Source: Enterovibrio paralichthyis
GTDB lineage: Bacteria; Pseudomonadota; Gammaproteobacteria; Enterobacterales; Vibrionaceae
Direction: 5' to 3'
Length of the DNA stretch: 64,000 bases
Assembly (NCBI RefSeq): GCF_019209835.1
Contig: NZ_JAHUTS010000002.1
Location: 372,001 to 436,000, forward strand
Shown here: one piece after another, positions 42,637 to 51,637 of the stretch
How the letters are laid out: the number at the start of each line of letters is the position of its first letter
How positions within the stretch are numbered: the stretch's first letter is position 1
The notes under the pieces: model-generated
Database searches by the model: none
Told to the model about the DNA's origin: nothing
Seen by the model: only the letters and a program-made list of their open reading frames with translations
Translations under genes and position numbers: made by a program

Positions 42637-42903
42637 ATGTTCGTAGTGATTTTTGGTCGTCCTGGTTGCCCATTCTGTGTACGTGCGAAAGAGCTGGCAG
42701 AGAAACTGAAAGAAGAGCGCGATGATTTCAACTTCCGCTATGTAGACATTCACGCAGAAGGCATCAGCAAGGCAGACCTGGAAAAAACCGTTGGCAAGCC
42801 AGTTGAAACCGTTCCACAAATCTTTGTTGACCAAGAGCATGTAGGTGGTTTCACCGATTTCGAAGCTTACGCGAAAGAAAATCTGGGTCTATACCAGGAA
42901 TGA
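42637..42903 (+). CDS. grxA: Glutaredoxin 1
   Basis: Glutathione-dependent thiol-disulfide oxidoreductase, 88 residues, cytoplasmic, reducing ribonucleotide reductase and OxyR. The active site GCPFCVRAKEL (CPFC near residues 11-14, not the CPYC of Escherichia coli), the cis-Pro in ETVPQIFVD and the GGFTDFEAY glutathione loop are present. It is followed by its own terminator and then ybjL, the gene order seen in enterobacteria. Confidence 0.95.
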   Translation: MFVVIFGRPGCPFCVRAKELAEKLKEERDDFNFRYVDIHAEGISKADLEKTVGKPVETVPQIFVDQEHVGGFTDFEAYAKENLGLYQE

Positions 42904-42922
42904 TCGCTACGTTTCGCGCTTG

Positions 42923-42948
42923 AAAGCCAGCATTCGTGCTGGCTTTTT
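42923..42948 (+). terminator. Terminator after grxA
   Basis: AAAGCCAGC pairs with GCTGGCTTT around ATTCGT, followed by TT. Confidence 0.88.
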
Positions 42949-43114
42949 GTTATCCGCAACACAGGGTTAACAACCCAGACCTATAATTCTTTACTCAACA
43001 AAGATTTAGCAAAATTAAATGCTAAAAACAGCGTAAGTTTCCATTACATTTCATTGCAATTGCGTATAATACCCGCCCAGAATTTCCCTTTCGCTGCTTG
43101 CGGATATTGGCTAC

Positions 43115-44797
43115 GTGAACATAGACGTATACTCACTGCTCGTCCATAACGACATACTGCTGCTTTTTGTCGTGCTCGCCATTGGTCTTGCCATTGGTAA
43201 AATTAGAATTGGCGGCTTCCAGTTTGGTAACTCCATCGGTGTTCTCATCACCGCCCTTTCTTTTGGTCATGCCGGTTTCAGCTTCAGCCCGGAAGCGTTG
43301 AATATCGGATTTATGCTGTTTATTTTTTGTGTCGGCATCGAGGCTGGCCCAAATTTCTTCGGCATTTTTTTCCGTGATGGCAAATCCTATCTGGTCCTGG
43401 CCTTTACCGTGCTCGGCACGTCTGTCGGCATCACCTTGCTGATGAAATACCAGTTTGGTGTGGATGGCAGCATTGCGACTGGCATGATGGCAGGTGCGAT
43501 GACCGCAACACCGGTATTGGTTGGCGCGAAAGATGCACTCAATGCCGGACTTGGCGGACACTTCACGCCAGACCAACTGGCAGGCATGATTGATAACCTG
43601 AGTGTCGGTTATGCGCTGGCCTATCTGGTCGGCCTGGTCAGCCTTATCGTGCTGGCGAACTTCATGCCTAAATTCCAGAAAGAGAACCTGGAGCATTCTG
43701 CACAGAAAATCGCTGCGGAACGCGGGCTGGGCAACTCTTCACAACGCAAAGTCTATCTGCCAATCATCCGTGCTTACCGCGTCGGCCCAGAGCTTATCAA
43801 CTGGGTGGATGGCCGTAACCTGCGCGAGTTGGGTATCTACCGCCAGACCGGTTGTTACATTGAGCGTATCCGCCGTAACGGTATTCTTGCCAACCCGGAT
43901 GGTGACGCCATTTTGCAGGAAGGCGATGAAATTGCCCTGGTGGGCTACCCAGACAGCCACGCGCGCCTCGACCCTTCATTCCGAAACGGTAAAGAGGTAT
44001 TTGACCGCGACCTGCTCGACCTTCGCGTGGTTGAAGAAGAGATCGTGGTTAAGAACGATGCCATTATCGGCAAACGCCTTTCAGAGCTGAATCTGGCGGA
44101 ATATGGCTGTTTCCTCAACCGTGTTATCCGCTCCCAGATTGAAATGCCAATGGACCACAACATCATGTTGTCCAAGGGTGATGTTCTTCAGGTGAGTGGT
44201 GAAAAACGCCGTGTAATGGGTCTGGCCGAGCGCATTGGTTTTATCTCTATCCACAGTCAGGTTTCTGACATGCTGGCGTTCTGCTCATTCTTTATTTTCG
44301 GCCTGATCTTCGGTCTGGTTACCATGACTTTCGGCCAGATGACATTGGGTCTGGGTAATGCATCCGGTTTGTTGATCGCCGGTATATTGCTGGGCTTTTT
44401 GCGTGCCAACCACCCGACTTTCGGTTACGTACCACAGGGTGCTATCAACATGCTCAAAGAGCTGGGGTTGATGACCTTTATGGTCGGTGTCGGCCTCAGT
44501 GCCGGCGGCAATTTGGTGGAATACCTGCAACAGATGGGTCTGGTGATCATGTTGGGCGCGCTGGCTGTCAGTGTGGTGCCAGTGATTCTGGCTTATCTGG
44601 TAGGCGCCTACGTTTTGAACATGAACCGCGCCCTGCTGTTCGGCGCAATCATAGGTGCCCGTACCTGTGCGCCGGCAATGGACATGATCAACCAACATGC
44701 GCGTAGTACCGTGCCCGCGCTGGGATACGCCGGTACGTATGCCATCGCCAACGTCCTGCTTACGTTTGCCGGTACCCTCCTCGTTATTCTCACATAA
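43115..44797 (+). CDS. ybjL: YbjL-type putative transporter (AspT/YidE family)
   Basis: Inner-membrane protein of 560 residues: five to six membrane helices, two cytoplasmic TrkA-C (RCK-C) domains at about residues 205-370, then another block of helices. Repeated AspT-type motifs are GIEAGPNFFGIFFRDG and, in the second half, VGVGLSAGGNLVEYLQQMG. AspT exchanges aspartate for alanine; the YbjL substrate is unknown. The start is GTG at 43115. Length equals that of Escherichia coli YbjL (561). Confidence 0.9.
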   Translation: MNIDVYSLLVHNDILLLFVVLAIGLAIGKIRIGGFQFGNSIGVLITALSFGHAGFSFSPEALNIGFMLFIFCVGIEAGPNFFGIFFRDGKSYLVLAFTVLGTSVGITLLMKYQFGVDGSIATGMMAGAMTATPVLVGAKDALNAGLGGHFTPDQLAGMIDNLSVGYALAYLVGLVSLIVLANFMPKFQKENLEHSAQKIAAERGLGNSSQRKVYLPIIRAYRVGPELINWVDGRNLRELGIYRQTGCYIERIRRNGILANPDGDAILQEGDEIALVGYPDSHARLDPSFRNGKEVFDRDLLDLRVVEEEIVVKNDAIIGKRLSELNLAEYGCFLNRVIRSQIEMPMDHNIMLSKGDVLQVSGEKRRVMGLAERIGFISIHSQVSDMLAFCSFFIFGLIFGLVTMTFGQMTLGLGNASGLLIAGILLGFLRANHPTFGYVPQGAINMLKELGLMTFMVGVGLSAGGNLVEYLQQMGLVIMLGALAVSVVPVILAYLVGAYVLNMNRALLFGAIIGARTCAPAMDMINQHARSTVPALGYAGTYAIANVLLTFAGTLLVILT

Positions 44798-44802
44798 CAC
44801 TG

Positions 44803-44829
44803 AAAGCTGAACCTCCGGGTTCAGCTTTT
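44803..44829 (+). terminator. Terminator after ybjL
   Basis: An 11-bp stem, AAAGCTGAACC with GGTTCAGCTTT around TCCG. Confidence 0.88.
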
Positions 44830-44998
44830 GTTTATTCAGTCAGTAATGATTCAGCAAACTGACGTTAAACTGGTTTGAAGCAGCCAAAACTCTACCTGCC
44901 AATACGCTAACGCGGTCAGGAACAACCGCAAACTGCGCTCACCAAACGCAGCCTTCGGCGGTATTATCAGGTAATACAGAACGGTAAGGTAACGTTAG

Positions 44999-45673
44999 AT
45001 GCGAATTCTCATCGTCGAAGACGACCCTTTATTGAGCCACCATTTAAAAACGGAACTGTCTGAACTCGGGAACCAGGTGCATTGCGCCCAGACCGCATCG
45101 GAAGGGCTTTTTGTCGCCAAAGACTACCCCAATGATATTGCCGTTATCGACCTTGGCCTGCCAGACCGGGATGGCCTCAGCCTTATTCGCGATATTCGCA
45201 AGGCAGGGATCCGCACCCCTATTTTGATCTTAACCGGCCGCGCCAACTGGCAGGACAAAGTCTCTGGCCTTGATGCCGGCGCTGACGACTATCTGGTGAA
45301 ACCGTTCCAGAAAGAAGAACTGGTTGCCCGGCTCAATGCTCTGGTCAGACGCAGTGCCGGTTTCGTCAAACCTGAGATCAAGGCTGACAATATCGTGATC
45401 GATTTGCTGGCAAAGAAGGTCACTATTCAGGACAAACCTGTAGACCTGACCGCGTTTGAATATGATTTGCTGGAGTATCTGGTACGCCATAACCGCCAGG
45501 TTGTCTCCAAACAGCGCTTGCTGGACGTGCTCTATCAGGATCAGGAAGGCGACCCAAACACCATCGAGGTGATGATGAGCCGTCTGCGTAAAAAGCTGGC
45601 CCAGGCAGGTCAGGACAACCCTATTTCTACCGTTCGCGGTCAGGGCTATATTTTCGAGCTTCAAGTGAGTTAA
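44999..45673 (+). CDS. phoP: PhoP-like response regulator
   Basis: OmpR-family regulator of 224 residues. The receiver domain has acidic VEDDPL, the phosphoacceptor Asp in VIDLGLPDRDG near residue 51 and the Lys in VKPF near 101. The C-terminal winged helix includes LTAFEYDLLEYLVRH and TVRGQGYIFEL. Similarity to Escherichia coli PhoP runs over the full length. In Vibrio cholerae the nearest characterised systems include CarR/VprA, so phoP is the family name, not proof of Mg/peptide sensing. The sensor gene starts 2 bases after its stop. Confidence 0.85.
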   Translation: MRILIVEDDPLLSHHLKTELSELGNQVHCAQTASEGLFVAKDYPNDIAVIDLGLPDRDGLSLIRDIRKAGIRTPILILTGRANWQDKVSGLDAGADDYLVKPFQKEELVARLNALVRRSAGFVKPEIKADNIVIDLLAKKVTIQDKPVDLTAFEYDLLEYLVRHNRQVVSKQRLLDVLYQDQEGDPNTIEVMMSRLRKKLAQAGQDNPISTVRGQGYIFELQVS

Positions 45674-45675
45674 GC

Positions 45676-47019
45676 ATGAAAGGCAAAATGAAGCCGCCGA
45701 TGCACAAGCGGGTGATCATGACATCCGTGGCGATCATCCTCGGATTCTCCATTGTGTTTGGCTTCATGCTGAACCAATTGTATGTGCAGAGCTACATTGC
45801 AATGTACTCTGCTGATCTTGTTACGGCAGTACCACAGATCATTGGCGAACTACGCCGCGATAAAGTGCTCAAACTGGGCGAACGCGCACCTTCTGACTTA
45901 CCGCCACCTTCCATGGCTCAAACCAATTATCTTGCTTTTGTCTGCGATAAGGGCGGTGTCGCCAACTGGATGTCCTATCAAGCGCGCAAGGCAGGCATGC
46001 GCGACATCTGTAGTTATGTTCCCCATGAACTCGATGAGCCGGATTTAATCCACTACCGCGGCAAATCCTACGTGGTACACATCATCTCAGAAGCGACAAA
46101 GTCCGATAACAAACAGTTTTTTGTTATTCGCGAAGTTTCCCACCAGCTTGAGCAACTTTCGCACATAAAGCGCAAAACCTGGTTCTATACCGCATTGCTG
46201 TTTTTCACTGCCACAGGCCTTATCTATGCCGCTTCTTACTGGAGTTTCAGTCCACTGCGAAAACTGGCTGATGAGCTGAATGAAATCGCAGAATCACGCC
46301 GTGAGAAACTCGATGAGGACTACCCGAAAGAGCTGGGAGAAGTAACAGACGCGCTGAACAGGATGATCACCCTGCGTGAAGAACAGACGCTGCGCTACCG
46401 TCATGCTATGGATGACCTTGCCCACAGCCTGAAAAGCCGCCTTGCGGCCACCAATGCCCTGCTGGATGACGCTTCACTCAGCCGCGAAAACATGAGTAAA
46501 CGCATTGTGGAACAAGTCAGCCAGATGGATGACATGGTGCAGTATCAGTTGAAACGCGCCTTGGTCGGCCAACGCGGTCTGGTGCGGGACAAATCGGAAC
46601 TCGCGCCCATCGTCGACAGCCTGACGGGCATGTTTGCAAAGATTTACAGCGACAAGCCGGTAACCATTACTTCCCGATTGCAGGAAGCGCCTTCACTGCC
46701 GCTGAATAAAGCTGACTTGACCGAACTGTTAGGTAACCTTCTGGAGAATGCATTCCGCTTTTGTATCAGCGAAGTACATATCACCTGCCGCAATACACCG
46801 GATGCCTTTGTGCTGACCGTTGAAGATGACGGCATGGGGGTTGCTGAAAAACACCGGGAATCGATATTCCAGCGTGGTGTGCGGGCAGACCAGCTCAACC
46901 CCGGAACAGGGATTGGCCTTGCAGTTTGCAGCGAAATTGTCGCCAGTTACGGCGGTACCATTTGGGTTACTGACTCCAAACTGGAAGGCGCAGCATTTGT
47001 CATGACCTTCCCAAAATAA
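45676..47019 (+). CDS. phoQ: PhoQ-like sensor histidine kinase
   Basis: Membrane histidine kinase of 447 residues: membrane segments at about 13-35 and 167-187, a periplasmic domain of about 130 residues, HAMP, then the dimerisation and ATPase domains. The phosphoacceptor is H250 in MDDLAHSLKSRL, with the N box in NLLENAFRF, G1 in DDGMGV and G2 in GTGIGLAV. The HSLK core matches PhoQ (HSLKTPL), but the Pro is Arg255 here. The periplasmic domain lacks an evident acidic patch and has two Cys near 90 and 111. Confidence 0.82.
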   Translation: MKGKMKPPMHKRVIMTSVAIILGFSIVFGFMLNQLYVQSYIAMYSADLVTAVPQIIGELRRDKVLKLGERAPSDLPPPSMAQTNYLAFVCDKGGVANWMSYQARKAGMRDICSYVPHELDEPDLIHYRGKSYVVHIISEATKSDNKQFFVIREVSHQLEQLSHIKRKTWFYTALLFFTATGLIYAASYWSFSPLRKLADELNEIAESRREKLDEDYPKELGEVTDALNRMITLREEQTLRYRHAMDDLAHSLKSRLAATNALLDDASLSRENMSKRIVEQVSQMDDMVQYQLKRALVGQRGLVRDKSELAPIVDSLTGMFAKIYSDKPVTITSRLQEAPSLPLNKADLTELLGNLLENAFRFCISEVHITCRNTPDAFVLTVEDDGMGVAEKHRESIFQRGVRADQLNPGTGIGLAVCSEIVASYGGTIWVTDSKLEGAAFVMTFPK

Positions 47020-47041
47020 AGCACTGCTTTCCCTGACTGAC

Positions 47042-47067
47042 GCCCTGCTCTGGCAGGGCTTTTATTT
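47042..47067 (+). terminator. Terminator after the PhoQ-like gene
   Basis: GCCCTGC pairs with GCAGGGC around TCTG, then TTTTATTT. Confidence 0.88.
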
Positions 47068-47163
47068 GCCCGACATTCAACTGTAGCAAGACAATACCCA
47101 TTCCGGCTTAGTCTTGCATCAACGTTCAAACTCCCCCTGCCAAACATCATTCAGTGACGCTTA

Positions 47164-47250
47164 GGCCAGGGTTGCCTTTGGCGTTGTTTTTCCTGGCCAT
47201 TGTCTGGCGCATATTCGCCAGACACAAAAAAGGCCACTTTCGCGGCCTTT
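47164..47250. terminator. Cluster of three hairpins downstream of pgsA
   Basis: GGCCAGG/CCTGGCC (47164-47197), TGTCTGGCG/CGCCAGACA (47201-47224) and AAAGGCC/GGCCTTT (47229-47250) follow one another. The last is followed by TTTTGTG on the minus strand and is the likely pgsA terminator; the middle one is followed by CAAAAAA on the plus strand. No tRNA gene is present here, unlike in Escherichia coli. Confidence 0.7.
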
Positions 47251-47276
47251 AATCAGAAACTGAACTGAATCGGTTA

Positions 47277-47828
47277 TTAGTCTGCGTTTAGCAAATCGTC
47301 TTTTGCTGCCAGCAAGTACTGATACATCGACCAGTAGGTCAGCGCGGTAGCAACGTAGAGCGCAGCATAACCGATATAGATAATCCACTCACTGTCACGC
47401 CACAACAGCATCGTCAGTGCGAACATCTGTGCTGCCGTTTTGAACTTTCCGACCCATGAAACTGCGACACTGGCGCGTTTACCCAGTTCTGCCATCCACT
47501 CACGTAAGGCCGAAATAATCACTTCACGGGCAATCATGGTCGCCGCTGGAATGGTCACCCACACGGAGTGGAAATGCTCGGTGATGAGCACCAGGGCAAT
47601 AGCCACCATCACTTTGTCTGCAACGGGGTCAAGGAAAGCACCAAATCGGGTGGTTTGCTTCAACGTGCGGGCAAGGTAACCGTCAAGCCAGTCAGTAAAG
47701 CCGGCGATAACGAAAATCAGGGCGGCTGCAAAGGCTGACCAGGAGTATGGAAGGTAGAACGCGACAACAAAAACAGGAATTAATGCAATGCGTGCCAGAG
47801 TCAGAATAATCGGGATGTTCAGTCGCAT
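47277..47828 (-). CDS. pgsA: CDP-diacylglycerol-glycerol-3-phosphate 3-phosphatidyltransferase
   Basis: Inner-membrane enzyme making phosphatidylglycerophosphate, the committed step to phosphatidylglycerol and cardiolipin. The 183-residue protein contains the full CDP-alcohol transferase motif, from DWLDGYLAR to FGAFLDPVADK at about residues 46-70, followed by membrane helices. It follows uvrC by 42 bases and belongs to the uvrY-uvrC-pgsA unit. Confidence 0.96.
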   Translation of the reverse strand: MRLNIPIILTLARIALIPVFVVAFYLPYSWSAFAAALIFVIAGFTDWLDGYLARTLKQTTRFGAFLDPVADKVMVAIALVLITEHFHSVWVTIPAATMIAREVIISALREWMAELGKRASVAVSWVGKFKTAAQMFALTMLLWRDSEWIIYIGYAALYVATALTYWSMYQYLLAAKDDLLNAD

Positions 47829-47870
47829 AGTTGTAATTTTTCGTGAGTGACGGCCTATGGTGCTTGAAAG

Positions 47871-49697
47871 TCATTGCTGTTGCAATGAGGAATGAATCTT
47901 CTCAGCCAAAACACGGCTAATTCCGGGCACTTTGGCTATTTCTTCAACAGAAGCGCGCTTAAGCTCCTGAATTCCGCCCATATATTTCAACAACGCCTGA
48001 CGTCGTTTTGGCCCCACCCCTTCAATTTCCTGCAGCACACTGCTCTTACGTGCTTTAGCACGGCGAGCACGGTGACCGGAAATCGCATGGTTGTGGCTTT
48101 CGTCGCGGATATGCTGGATAAGGTGCAGCGCGGGTGAATCACTCGGCAGCGAGAACTCCTCACCGTTGACTTTAATCAGAGTCTCAAGCCCTGGGCGACG
48201 TGTGGTGCCTTTTGCTACACCCAGCATCAGAGGGTGTTTCGGCCAGTCTGCCATCAAGGGTTTTACCACTTGCCAGGCGCGGTTAAGTTGCCCTTTACCC
48301 CCATCGATCAGAATGATGTCCGGGATTTTTTCTGGGTCAGCCTGTTTGCTGTAACGGCGTTCCAAAACCTGCGCCATCGCAGCATAGTCATCACCGCCGG
48401 TAATACCCGTGATGTTATAGCGGCGATACTCTTGTTTGAGTGGGCCATCCTGGTTGAACACCACGCAGGACGCGACGGTTTGTTCACCCATGGTGTGGCT
48501 GATATCAAAACACTCCATCCGTTTGACAGAATCAAGCTCAAGCGTTTCCGATAGCACGCTGAAGCGGTTGTGGATGGTCATCTTGTGGTTGATTTTGCTG
48601 GTCAACGCTGTCGCAGCATTGGTTTGTGCCAGCTTCAGAAAGCGGGCACGTGCACCACGAGGCTTGGACTGCAGGGAAACCTTACGGCCGGCAATGTCTG
48701 ACAACGCTTTCGCCAGCGTATCCAGTTCATCACCCAAATCCTGCCCTACCAGAATACTGGTTGGAATTGTGCGGCCTTCCGCCTGGTTGACATAAAACTG
48801 GCCGATAAAACTCGAGACCAACTCGTTGATATCCGTGTCGGCAGGCATTTTCGGGAAATAACTGCGGCTACCCAACACCTTGCCCTGACGCAAAAACAGC
48901 ACGTGGATACAGGCGATGCCGTTTTCTATCGACACCCCGATGGCATCCAGATCGTCATCACTGTTCTGGGAGACAAACTGCTGCTCTTGTACGCGGCGCA
49001 ACGCCTGGATCTGGTCACGGTATAACGCGGCTTTTTCAAAGGCCAGCGACTGGCTTGCCACTTCCATTTTTTCCACCAGCGTCGAAATCACCTGTCTGTC
49101 TTTCCCCTGAAGGAACAGGCGGGTGAAGTTCACTAGCTCAGCGTAATCCTCATCCGAGATAATACCTGCCACACAAGGTCCAGCGCAGCGTTTGATTTGA
49201 TACATCAAACAAGGGCGGGTGCGATTGGCATAAACCGAATCTTCACACTGGCGAACGGGAAAAATCTTCTGAAGCAAATAGAGGCTTTGCCGCACCGCAC
49301 TGGCATCCGGAAACGGGCCGAAATACTCGCCCTTACGCTTTTTCGCGCCACGGTGAACCGAAAGCCTTGGATGTTTGCTGGCAGAAAGGAAGATGTACGG
49401 ATAAGACTTGTCATCACGCAGCAGCACGTTGTAACGCGGCAGGTGCTGCTTGATGAGGTTATGCTCGAGGATCAGCGCTTCTGTTTCGCTGTGTGTGATG
49501 GTGACTTCAACATTGGCGATATTCTTCACCAATGCCCGGGTCTTCTCGCCCGCCACATTCTGGCGGAAATAGCTCGAAAGCCGCTTTTTCAGCGACTTGG
49601 CTTTACCGACGTAAATGATCTCGCCGGAGGCGTCCATCATTCGATAGACGCCCGGCTTATCTGAAACGGTTTTTAAGAAATTTTTGGCATCAAACAC
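47871..49697 (-). CDS. uvrC: Excinuclease ABC subunit C
   Basis: Dual-incision nuclease of nucleotide excision repair. The 608-residue protein has the N-terminal GIY-YIG domain (KPGVYRMMDASGEIIYVGKAKSLKKRL), a Cys-rich segment (CLMYQIKRCAGPC near 150), the UvrB-binding UVR motif near 205-235, and the RNase H-like domain with the catalytic Asp in ECFDISH near 398. Two helix-hairpin-helix motifs form the C terminus (EIEGVGPKRRQALLKYMGG, IAKVPGISRVLAEKI). It begins 15 bases after uvrY ends. Confidence 0.98.
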   Translation of the reverse strand: MFDAKNFLKTVSDKPGVYRMMDASGEIIYVGKAKSLKKRLSSYFRQNVAGEKTRALVKNIANVEVTITHSETEALILEHNLIKQHLPRYNVLLRDDKSYPYIFLSASKHPRLSVHRGAKKRKGEYFGPFPDASAVRQSLYLLQKIFPVRQCEDSVYANRTRPCLMYQIKRCAGPCVAGIISDEDYAELVNFTRLFLQGKDRQVISTLVEKMEVASQSLAFEKAALYRDQIQALRRVQEQQFVSQNSDDDLDAIGVSIENGIACIHVLFLRQGKVLGSRSYFPKMPADTDINELVSSFIGQFYVNQAEGRTIPTSILVGQDLGDELDTLAKALSDIAGRKVSLQSKPRGARARFLKLAQTNAATALTSKINHKMTIHNRFSVLSETLELDSVKRMECFDISHTMGEQTVASCVVFNQDGPLKQEYRRYNITGITGGDDYAAMAQVLERRYSKQADPEKIPDIILIDGGKGQLNRAWQVVKPLMADWPKHPLMLGVAKGTTRRPGLETLIKVNGEEFSLPSDSPALHLIQHIRDESHNHAISGHRARRAKARKSSVLQEIEGVGPKRRQALLKYMGGIQELKRASVEEIAKVPGISRVLAEKIHSSLQQQ

Positions 49698-49712
49698 AGC
49701 GAACAGAGGTAA

Positions 49713-50357
49713 TTAGAGTGCTTCTGTGTCCAGCATACCATGTCGAATCGCCAAGTGGGTCAATTCAACATCGCCGTTGATCCCTAATTTGCTGAACAGA
49801 CGGTAACGGTAGCTGTTCACGGTTTTAGGGCTCAAGCTCAACTGCTCTGAAATATCAGTCACTCTCTGTCCTTTGGTGATCATCATCATGATCTGAAGCT
49901 CACGCTCGGAGAGATTCTTGAACGGATTTTCCTGTGCAGGTGAAAACTGGCTAAGTGCCATCTGCTGGGCGATTTCAGGAGAAATGTAACGCTGACCGCT
50001 GTTAACCGCACGGATAGCATTCACCATTTCATCGGCACCAGCGCCTTTGGTCAGATACCCCGCAGCACCGGCCTGCATCACTTTGGTCGGGAACGGGTTT
50101 TCTGTGTGTATAGTTAGAACGATAATCTTTGCATCGGGATTATAGCGAAGCACTTTCCGAGTCGCTTCAAGACCGCCGATACCGGGCATATTCATATCCA
50201 TCAAAATAATGTCGGCATGATTGCTACGACACCATTTGACTGCTTCCTCACCGCTTTCGGCTTCCCCTACCACTTTAACACCACGTACGTCTTCAAGAAG
50301 ACGACGTATCCCTGTGCGAACCAGCTCGTGATCATCTACAAGGAAAACACTAATCAA
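49713..50357 (-). CDS. uvrY: UvrY/VarA (GacA) response regulator
   Basis: Regulator of the BarA/UvrY (VarS/VarA) system that activates the Csr small RNAs. From a TTG at 50357 with GGAG 8 bases upstream the product has 214 residues and begins LISVFLVDDHELVRTGIRRLL, matching the known family start; an 11-codon extension is spurious. The phosphoacceptor is in IILMDMNMPGIGGLEATRK and the C-terminal LuxR helix-turn-helix in LSERELQIMMMITKGQ with LSPKTVNSYRYR. Linkage to uvrC is universal in gamma-proteobacteria. Confidence 0.96.
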   Translation of the reverse strand: MISVFLVDDHELVRTGIRRLLEDVRGVKVVGEAESGEEAVKWCRSNHADIILMDMNMPGIGGLEATRKVLRYNPDAKIIVLTIHTENPFPTKVMQAGAAGYLTKGAGADEMVNAIRAVNSGQRYISPEIAQQMALSQFSPAQENPFKNLSERELQIMMMITKGQRVTDISEQLSLSPKTVNSYRYRLFSKLGINGDVELTHLAIRHGMLDTEAL

Positions 50358-50754
50358 GCTTGTTTCTCCACTATGATTTTGGCTCGCCATGCGCCTGAAT
50401 GGCGCCCGACTTTTCGCTGCATATTACTTGAGTTTAACCCAACAATAAAAGACCGAACACATTGATTCTGTGTAAGAGAGCATGTTTTTACAGGCATTTA
50501 GTCAGATTTTAACCACACAGGTAGGTAAAATTAGTCTAACCACCCGTTAGTTAAACAAAATTTTCTTAATTTACTTATGCTTAGTTTTTATCTCTAGCAA
50601 TCGACATTTTCCCAACATATCCACTTTTCAATACACAAAACGATATGCACCACGACCATAACAAGTCCGCCCACCCTGACATTCGTTTTTGCTTACACTT
50701 TAAAGCACAGAAAAATCACCACTATCTACATCAGATTCTCACGATAAGAACAAA
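50358..50754. other. Divergent intergenic region between uvrY and the amidotransferase gene
   Basis: About 400 AT-rich bases. It must hold the uvrY promoter and that of the rightward gene. I see no clear operator, RNA gene or hairpin. Confidence 0.45.
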
Positions 50755-51504
50755 ATGATGAAACTTGGAATTATGCTTTGTGACGACCATTATCCGGACT
50801 CGATCCCGGTCTATGGGCACTATGACGACGCCTTCAAGCGCATGTTTGAAGGCAGTCTGATCACCGCTGTCGACACCTACCGTTGTTTCGAAAACGAGTT
50901 TCCTGACTCGCCACACGCCTGCGACCTTTGGCTGGTTACCGGCAGCAAATGGGGGGTATACGATCAGGATCCCTGGATCTCCCAAGCCGCCGCTTTTGTT
51001 CAAACCTGCTACCAGGAAAACGTTCCCCTTCTCGGCGTGTGCTTTGGCCACCAGCTTATTCACCACGCACTGGGCGGCACGGTTGAAAAATCCGACAAGG
51101 GTTGGGGAATGGGGGTTTACCCCATCAAAACCAAGGGCACTGCAGAAACGTTTTCAGTACCGGATAACCAAACCCTGAACCTGATTGCCTGTCATCAGGA
51201 TCAGGTGATCGAACCCGCCCCCGCCCTTTCTGTCGTCGCAGGCTCAACGTTTTGTCCTGTCGCGATTACCCACCAGCAAGGCAAAGTGTTGACCATGCAG
51301 TGCCACCCTGAATTCACTCCCAGTTTTATTCTGCAATTGATTGACCGGCTACGTGAAAAGGCAGGCAACGATGTCATTGATCGCGCTATCGACAGTGTCC
51401 ATCACTTTGGTGAAGGCGACCGTTGCCAGGCAATCTCCCTCATCTTCGAATTTTGCCAGCAGCTTGAGTCTCGCTATCCAATAAATCGTAATGCCGTCTA
51501 TTAA
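50755..51504 (+). CDS. Class I glutamine amidotransferase-like protein
   Basis: A 249-residue protein with the triad of class I amidotransferases: nucleophile C96 in LGVCFGHQLIHHALGG, and H184 and E186 in MQCHPEFTP. It resembles the GMP-synthase-like stand-alone glutaminase family (YfeJ/gamma-glutamyl hydrolase-like), not a synthase subunit. Substrate and partner are unknown. It precedes a sulfotransferase gene by 133 bases; no functional link is evident. Confidence 0.85.
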   Translation: MMKLGIMLCDDHYPDSIPVYGHYDDAFKRMFEGSLITAVDTYRCFENEFPDSPHACDLWLVTGSKWGVYDQDPWISQAAAFVQTCYQENVPLLGVCFGHQLIHHALGGTVEKSDKGWGMGVYPIKTKGTAETFSVPDNQTLNLIACHQDQVIEPAPALSVVAGSTFCPVAITHQQGKVLTMQCHPEFTPSFILQLIDRLREKAGNDVIDRAIDSVHHFGEGDRCQAISLIFEFCQQLESRYPINRNAVY

Positions 51505-51637
51505 TTTGCATTTTCAAATTGCAACCCAAGATGGCTTACCGCACAAAGCGCGCTATTAACTCCTTGAGTTAAAACATCCTTTTTAATGGCATTGATTTTG
51601 CTCCCTTCAGGTTAGAAACCGTGAAGGGAGCACTGCC

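Noticed and set aside
47020..47276. tRNA cluster after pgsA, as in Escherichia coli
   Set aside because: No cloverleaf with a T-loop GTTCRANNC could be found; the hairpins there are terminators.
50358..50390. 11-codon N-terminal extension of UvrY
   Set aside because: Family proteins begin at the residues encoded from the TTG at 50357, which has GGAG at proper spacing.
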